Below are positions 58,131-64,000 of a stretch of DNA of 64,000 nt, one piece after another. Under the pieces are notes generated by a model that saw only the letters and a program-made list of their open reading frames with translations, was not told where the DNA came from and ran no database searches. The DNA is from Inia geoffrensis. Its lineage: Eukaryota > Chordata > Mammalia > Artiodactyla > Iniidae. Every line of letters starts with the position of its first letter. Position 1 is the stretch's first letter. Where the stretch lies: the NCBI GenBank assembly GCA_036417435.1, contig CM070901.1, forward strand, positions 66,274,501 through 66,338,500, written 5' to 3'. Made by a program: the position numbers and the translations under genes.

Positions 58131-59354
58131 TGTGAGACTTGGAGGTGTGTTTATTCTGAAAGATCATCTAAAAATTACAGATTATATTATGGGGGGGGGA
58201 GGGAAGGAGGATAGATATTGGGGGACATGTATTAATTTCTGCCATATTAGGTTGTTGTTGGGACCAGATACAATAATATGTGATCAAGACTTTGGTTGTT
58301 CATAAGCCATTATACAAGGTGACTCATTGTCATTGCTCATCTGGTCAGGTTGGCAGGGATACCAGCCCTTTCCAAGGCTGAAAGAGTTGTTTTCTTGAAT
58401 TCAACATTTACTCTCCAAGATTTCAAACTCTCAGCACAAGCACAGAAGAGTATTTCTCCACAAAGTAGATTAGAGAATAGCCTTTGCTGCCAAAAAGTTT
58501 CCCTGAAACCCAGGTCCTCTGATCACTGGCTTCCTGGGAGCAGAGAGTCAAATAACAGCAGTTAAAGTTGTGGGTATTGTCATGCGCTGGGCAATTTTAA
58601 TAGTCCTTAGATGTTCTTTCTCTCTGATGACCTTGTTTTTATTGAACATTGTTATGATTTCTGATTCTTCTAAAAGCTTTCAGGTAATTTGACTTTGCAT
58701 GAAAGAGAGGCAGGGAATTCAGCTGACATGGAATTGAATTAATATAAGTCCTGAGCCTATTGATTTATAAGTACAAGCAGAGATTAGAGCACCTGCACAC
58801 TCTTATCTTGAACCCATGCCATCTGATTTACATAAACCAGCCATAAAACACTCCATTTTTCCAAATCTGACATCCACATAGCTCTATTCACAGAAGAGTT
58901 AAAAAACAACCTCATGGCAATATCAGAGTCTAAAATAGTTTCTGTATATTGGAGAAATAATTAAAAATAAATAAATATTCTTACATGCCCTTCCCAGGAT
59001 TTCCCATTAAGGTGTCCTTATTAAAGTAAATCATATAATATCTCTGGCATGTAACCCAAAATGCTCATCATAAACTAGCAATTTCTTTGGAATCTTATAT
59101 TTAATTATAAAACTTTATGTGAATTTTGCATTTTGCCTCATGGTTTTCATGTTAAAGTATTTTAAATTGTATATCTTCAAAAAATAATATTTCAAGGAGA
59201 ATCACCATATATAACATAGCTGCAGCCCCTGCCCCACACACACAGAGCATTGTACCCCTTTTTAGAAATCTGGGGATAGGGCAATGCCAGGGCTAGTGAT
59301 AGTGTTATGGGGCACTCCCACAGGGCCTTGTGATGATTATTTGAGAGGCAGCAC
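58131..59354. other. No recognised feature; short G-run
   Basis: Over 1 kb without a clear repeat. A G-rich run (gggggggggagggaagg) lies at about 58191-58207. The AT-rich part at 58680-59210 has no identifiable repeat or gene. Confidence 0.45.
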
Positions 59355-59455
59355 ATCTTATTCACCTGTTTTGTTCACTAATGTGCCCTAAGTGCCTGGA
59401 ACAGGATTGAGTACATGGTAGGTGCCATATTAATATTTGTTGGATGACTAATATC
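59355..59455 (+). mobile_element. L2 LINE 3' tail
   Basis: Contains cacctgttttgttcactaat, taagtgcctggaacaggatt, gtaggtgccatattaatatt. Confidence 0.75.
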
Positions 59456-59534
59456 TTCTAAGGATCTCATCTGTCAGATCTTTTATTCCAGAAAATGAAT
59501 AATGTGTCTGCTATCACAAAATAAAATATTTAAC

Positions 59535-59700
59535 AGGCGCTATTACTTATTGAGTGCCTATTTTGTGCTGGGCATGTAAATATGTATCAACTCTGCAAGA
59601 GATTTTTTTCATTCCATCTTTCATGGTTGAAGAAAACCGGTTCAGGAGATTAAGTAACTTGATCCAGGTCACATAACTAATGTAAGTTTTGTCCAAATTG
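59535..59700 (-). mobile_element. MIR SINE, antisense
   Basis: Contains cttattgagtgcctattttg, gttcaggagattaagtaact, tgatccaggtcacataacta. Confidence 0.78.
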
Positions 59701-59967
59701 AATTTTTTCCACTAGGTCTCACTTACTCCCACTTTCAGAAGGTACACACATTAAAGGCTAGTTACACAAAGGCACCCTTTGCCTACATGAGATATGTCAA
59801 GTGTTATTGCATGGCTTGATCCAAAGTGGTTTTGGAATTTGAATACCTAATACTTAGTCTAGTCTATCTGGGGCTCATTCATTAGTTTCATTAATATTGC
59901 TCTGTGCCGAGGGAACTCTGCTCAATACTCTGTGAAAACCTAAATGGAAAAAGAATTTGCAAAAGAA

Positions 59968-60062
59968 TAGATACATGTATATGTATAACTGAATCACTCT
60001 GCTGTACACCTGAAACTAACACAACATTGTAAATCAACTATACTCCAATATAAAATAAAAAT
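59968..60062 (+). mobile_element. Very short L1 3' end
   Basis: tgtatatgtataactgaatc, gctgtacacctgaaactaac, gtaaatcaactatactccaa: only the last 95 bases of an L1 3' UTR, severely 5'-truncated. A TA repeat follows its tail. Confidence 0.85.
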
Positions 60063-60082
60063 TATATATATATATATATATA
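60063..60082. repeat. (TA)n microsatellite
   Basis: Ten TA units that probably arose from the A-rich tail of the adjoining L1 end. Confidence 0.9.
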
Positions 60083-60084
60083 CT

Positions 60085-60358
60085 GCTCTGTACTGTCCTG
60101 TATAGTAGCCACTAACCACATGTCTGACTAAGGAGCACCTAAGATGTGGCTAACACCAACTGAGATGTGCTATAAATGTAAACACACACCAGATTTCAAA
60201 GACCTTGTGTGAAAAGAGGAATGTAAAATTTCAATAATTTTTATATTGATTACATGTTAAAATGACAATGTTATTAAAATTAATTTTTATCTCACTTCTT
60301 ATAATGTAGCTACCAGAAAATTTAGAAACTTTAGATGTGTGGCTTGCATTAGGATAAG
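60085..60358. mobile_element. hAT-like nonautonomous DNA transposon remnant
   Basis: Contains tagtagccactaaccacatg, aagatgtggctaacaccaac, tttttatattgattacatgt and, at the right, gtagctaccagaaaatttag then gatgtgtggcttgca. These are blocks of a common mammalian DNA repeat whose family name I cannot give with certainty. Confidence 0.55.
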
Positions 60359-60434
60359 CTCAAGCTGGAGAAAAAGGGACGATTATCATCTTGCTACTAA
60401 CGGCCACAAAAAAACACTGAGTGTTTCCCAAACA

Positions 60435-60670
60435 CACCAGGCTGTGGCCACTTCATTCCTCCATGGCTTTGCACATGCCTAAAATGCCCTTCTTGGGCTT
60501 GACCACCTACCCTGACCTGCAGGGAGCTCTAATTCCTCTGTCATTTTGGTCTCCACGGTCTCTTCGGATCTCCCTTCGTTATAGCCTCTAATACAATATT
60601 TGGCTCTTCGTTTCAAGTTGGCCTCTGCCAAAACAGCGAGCTGTTTGAAGACAGGAATGTGTCTTACTGT
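60435..60670 (+). mobile_element. L2 LINE fragment
   Basis: Contains accaggctgtggccacttca, atggctttgcacatgcctaa, agcgagctgtttgaagacag and gaatgtgtcttactgt in L2 order. Confidence 0.72.
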
Positions 60671-61956
60671 ATTACTAGCTCCTGGTCTGACTTATATTTG
60701 TTAAACAATGAAACTGAGTTGGGAGTTGGTGCAGTCTTTCTAGGAATTTTCTGCAATTCTATTCCTTCTCCTTCTCCTTCCCCACAACTCAGTTCCAGTG
60801 CATTCCCTTACACAGATATCTTGTACTTTGAGGAAGCTCCAAAGTACAAATTGTTTGTACAGAAAAGTTCAAAGATGTAAGGTTATCAAGAGTCAATGGA
60901 GAGAGCTCTGGTGGAAGGTGACAGAAAAACTGGGCTCCAGTTCCTCATCTGCCCTCATGGGCTGCACTGAACGAGTCACTTCATTCTCCTCTGAAACCTG
61001 AAGTGAGGTCACTAAAATCGAGAATTTCTGAATTTCGTAGAGAACAAAAATTCATTTTAGATTAATGAGCCAAAAAATAACCACTACAAAGTGTTTCAAG
61101 AAAGTCTCAAGCAAAATGCTCTTTGTAAGTCAAATATATAGAAACACACAAAAATTCAGTGCAGTAACAAACACATCAGAGGGATTGTTTCAAGGGAAAG
61201 TGGAGGGAAAGGGAAATTAGTCTGAAAGGGAGTAAAGAAACAAAGCACGTGGAGGCCCTTGCACAGATCAGTAATGACAGTTTGCCATAAATCAAGGTGT
61301 ATGTGAGGCCCAAAGAAAGGTAGCGGTTATTATGTATGAAAATTGGCCAGATTGAAGAGGGGGAGAAAACTGGAAGCAGGTAATTAATTGTGACATGCAG
61401 GCAACAGCAGGAAGCAGGATGGATTAGAAAGATGAAAGGAGCATATATGTACCCCAGGAAAGTGACAGGATGAGGGATATGAAGCTCAAAGACAAGCAAG
61501 TCCTGTCCAAATCCACAGTCTCCAGACATTCAGTCCAGTTCCTTTTCCCTGAGCCGGGCTAAAAGGCAGAAAGACCCATCTAAAGAGCTTTCTCTGACTT
61601 AACATAATGAGACGTTATGTAAAGACTGAACTTAATTTAGGCGATGGAGTTGACCAGAACAAACAGCAATAAAGCAGAAATGATTAAAAACACGTCAGTC
61701 ACATTTATCCCTCAGAGCGTACGGTGTTTACACAGTCTCCCAATCAGCTGTGTTACTCCAGCCACCAGGTCCGCTCACCTGGCCTCCTGGTGTTGAAAAA
61801 AAATCCAACAGTAAAGGCCTAAGCAACCCTTGCTTTTCTGAAAGTACAATAAGAGAGGCACTTCTGTCACCACTACCTGCAAAAAATCTGCTCATTTTGC
61901 AGGTAACGGAAGAACAATCACAACAGCAAAAGGTTATCCTGAAATTTTTTCTGAGG
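60671..61956. other. No recognised feature
   Basis: About 1.3 kb without repeat or gene evidence. The 117-codon and 74-codon open frames here have no domain. Confidence 0.45.
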
Positions 61957-61961
61957 AGACC

Positions 61962-62925
61962 TGCTATGGACTGAATTGTATGTCCCTCGTCCATGTCCCA
62001 CAAACTCATATACTGAAGTTCTAGCCCCCAATGCATCAGAATATGACCTTCTCTGGAAATAGAGTTTTTGTAGATGTAATTAGTTAAGATGAGGCTGCAC
62101 TGGAGTTGCGGGGAGGTCCCTAAGCCAATATTAATAGGGTACAGATCTTCCTCTACTTGCAATGGAGTTACGTTCCAATACACCCATAGTAAATTGAGAC
62201 TATCATAAGTTGAAAATTTATTATACACCTAACCTACCAAATACCAGAGCTCAGCCTAGCCTATCTTAAACGTGCTCAGAACACGTAACGTTAGCTTACT
62301 GTTGGGTAAAGTCATCCAACACAAAGCCTATTTTATAATAAAGTATGGACTATCTCATGTAATTTATTGAATACCATACTAAAAGTGAAAACCAGAATGG
62401 TTGTAAGTGTATCTGTTGTTTACCCTTGTGATCACTGGCTGACTGGGAGCTGTGGCTCACTGCTGCTGCAGAGAAAGAATCGTACCGCATATCACTAGCC
62501 TGGGAAAAGATCAAAATTCAAAATTTGAAATATGGTTTCTACCGAACGCATGTCACTTTCACACCATTGTAAAGTAGAAAAATGGTAAGCGGAACCATCA
62601 TAAATCGGGGACCTTCTGTACTTACAAAAAAGGGGGAATTTGCACATGTGCACACACACACAGTCTTACACATGATGCCCTATGAAGATAAAGGCAGAGA
62701 TTTGGGAAATGCTGCTACAAACCAAGGAACACCAAAGATTGTCAGCAGACCACTAAAAGCTAGAGAAGAAGAATGGAACCGATTCTTCTTCACAGCTCTC
62801 AGAAGGAACCAATGCTGATAACACCTTGATCTTGGACTCCCAGACTCCAGCACTGTGAGACAATACTTTTCTGTTGTTTAAGCTACTTACATCCTTTGTT
62901 ACTGCAGCCCTAGCAAACTAATACG
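61962..62925 (+). mobile_element. MLT1-like solo LTR split by a DNA transposon
   Basis: Left part: tgctatggactgaattgtat, gaagttctagcccccaatgc, tgaccttctctggaaataga. Right part: aaggcagagatttgggaaat, aaccaaggaacaccaaagat, caccttgatcttggactccc, cagccctagcaaactaatac. Flanks agacc and agtcc are a probable 5-bp duplication with one change. The right part continues where the left stops once 62142-62618 is removed. Confidence 0.88.
62142..62618 (+). mobile_element. pogo/Tigger-like nonautonomous transposon nested in LTR
   Basis: 477 bp that start cagatcttcctctacttgca and end gggaccttctg. The ends form imperfect inverted repeats beginning CAGA. TA dinucleotides flank both sides (62140-62141 and 62619-62620), as expected for pogo/Tigger-type insertion. 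No transposase frame is present. The exact family is tentative. Confidence 0.85.
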
Positions 62926-63004
62926 AGTCCACAGCTCAATGAATAAGGAATAATACCTTACATTGGCTGTAAGGTATCACGGCCGGGACCTCAGGGTCTC
63001 TGCC

Positions 63005-63198
63005 TAAGAACCACATTGCCTACAGATGGAACCTGGATCCATCACCTAGAAGCTAAGAAGCCACAGAACATTGCTCAACCTTCAGTACCTCAATCCCCTC
63101 AACTGTGAAACAGATATAATAAGAGTCCTACTTCACAGGATGAAATGAGCTAACACTGTTTTGTGTATCATATGTACTCAATAAATATTAGCTACTGT
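63005..63198 (+). mobile_element. MIR SINE
   Basis: Contains atggaacctggatccatcac, cagtacctcaatcccctcaa, tgaaacagatataataagag, gtactcaataaatattagct. Confidence 0.82.
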
Positions 63199-63339
63199 GA
63201 TTGCCATAGTGCACTGTAAATTACAAAGCACTTTCACATACTTCCTTCCATCTTCCCTCCATTCTATGAGGGTAAAGTTTTTATTTACATTTTACAATTG
63301 GAGGGTCTGAAACCAAGATGTTTTAATTAGACAAAATGA

Positions 63340-63700
63340 GGTAGGTTTGGGATTTAGGTGGGTTGGAATCCCTACTCTACCACCTTCTGGCTATGTAACT
63401 TTGGGCATTTTTTTTTTTTTTTTTTGGTATGTGGACCTCTCACTGCTGTGGTCTCTCCCGCTGCAGAGCACAGGCTCCAGATGCGCAGGCTCAGCAGCCA
63501 CGGCTCACGGGCCCAGCAGCTCTGTGACATGTGGGATCTTCCTGGACCGGGGCATGAACCCATGTCCCCTGCTCCGGCAGTTGGACTCTCAACCACTGCG
63601 CCACCAGGGAAGCCCTGGGCATATTTTTTAAACCCCTTCCAAATCCCTGTTTTTCCAGATTTCAAATGAAGAATTTTGAGAAAGAGATATGTATGGCCAG
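63340..63700 (+). mobile_element. MIR SINE interrupted by a CHR SINE
   Basis: Left part tgggttggaatccctactct and caccttctggctatgtaact has MIR 5'-half order and breaks at ttgggcat. A weak MIR-like continuation follows after 63623. The CHR SINE 63409-63615 accounts for the break. Confidence 0.6.
63409..63615 (-). mobile_element. CHR SINE, antisense
   Basis: T-run, ggacctctcactgctgtggt, gcagagcacaggctccagat, ccactgcgccaccagggaag. Short duplications, tgggcat, lie at 63402-63408 and 63616-63622. Somewhat more CpG decay than the other copies. Confidence 0.95.
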
Positions 63701-63734
63701 TGTCTGGTTTATACTTGGCCTTAGATAAATTGTT

Positions 63735-63835
63735 TTCACTGTTATTAAGTAATTGTCCACAGTCACACCAATTATTGGCAGAGCCAGGACTTGAACAAGC
63801 TTCACATGTATTCTGCTATACCTCACCATCTCCCT
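63735..63835 (-). mobile_element. MIR SINE fragment, antisense
   Basis: Contains attaagtaattgtccacagt, cacaccaattattggcagag, ccaggacttgaacaagcttc. Confidence 0.72.
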
Positions 63836-64000
63836 AAGAACAGGTGGTAAATATCAAAATCAGGAAAAGTTTGTAAGATATAGAGGAACAAGTTATTGTG
63901 ACTCAGAGAAGTCGTATATTCCCTGGTCCTAAAATATGAGAACTGCAGAGTTAGTCAGGAGGTAAAGAGCAGAGGAGAGAAAAGGCCAGAAGAGAGGAAG

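Noticed and set aside
58191..58207. G-run as a G-quadruplex
   Set aside because: It is mostly one continuous run with a single following G block, not four separated G tracts; weak evidence.
61728..62228. 166-codon open frame on the - strand
   Set aside because: Runs across an LTR and into a DNA transposon inserted in it, so it cannot be an old gene.
1..64000. CRISPR arrays, bacterial operons, rRNA genes
   Set aside because: No regularly spaced direct repeats, Shine-Dalgarno/operon layout or rRNA-like sequence; the DNA is clearly mammalian.

Overview
The window is ordinary mammalian nuclear DNA, most probably from a cetacean. The main evidence is ten copies of tRNA-derived SINEs of the CHR type known from whales, hippos and ruminants. 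Seven of them are the roughly 200-bp internally shortened form that is abundant in whales. The window also holds two nearly complete L1 elements of cetartiodactyl type and a background of old mammalian repeats (L2, MIR, MLT1/MST LTRs, hAT and pogo-like transposons). I cannot name the species. I found no host protein-coding exon, rRNA, functional tRNA, CRISPR array or prokaryotic feature. The only recognisable protein-coding sequence is decayed L1 and L2 reading frames.

Layout. 0.1-2.3 kb: an L2 element split by an MLT1-like LTR, followed by a short CHR SINE. 4.5-5.7 kb: the 5' part of an old L1. 5.7-14.2 kb: old repeats (MIR, L2, old L1) and unassigned DNA. 14.4-21.8 kb: a near full-length L1 (L1-A) with an 891-bp ORF1 broken by one nonsense codon and an ORF2 with stops, frameshifts and a CHR SINE in it. 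22-24 kb: L2 and an MLT1 LTR carrying a CHR SINE. 24.4-25.3 kb: a repeat-free stretch, then a 121-bp foldback. 25.7-34.5 kb: fragments of L1, L2, MIR, an MST-like LTR and two SINEs. 34.5-41.7 kb: a second near full-length L1 (L1-B) in the same direction. It carries a 147-bp perfect inverted copy of part of its own ORF1. 42-64 kb: SINEs, L2, MIR, MER5A and pogo-like elements, separated by repeat-poor stretches. The most notable of these is the AT-rich, apparently repeat-free segment at 46.4-47.2 kb.

How the parts relate. Nothing here works as a gene system. The sequence records layered insertions: L2 and MIR are oldest, then MLT1/MST LTRs and DNA transposons, then L1s, then CHR SINEs, with many target-site duplications still readable. 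The SINEs would have depended on L1 enzymes for mobility (family knowledge). The most interesting signals are structural: the L1-B self-derived inverted insert, the 54-bp foldback whose two mismatches are both G-U compatible in a + strand transcript, and a few repeat-free stretches that may be conserved regulatory DNA. Family names come from recognising consensus features without a repeat-library search, so subfamily labels are tentative.
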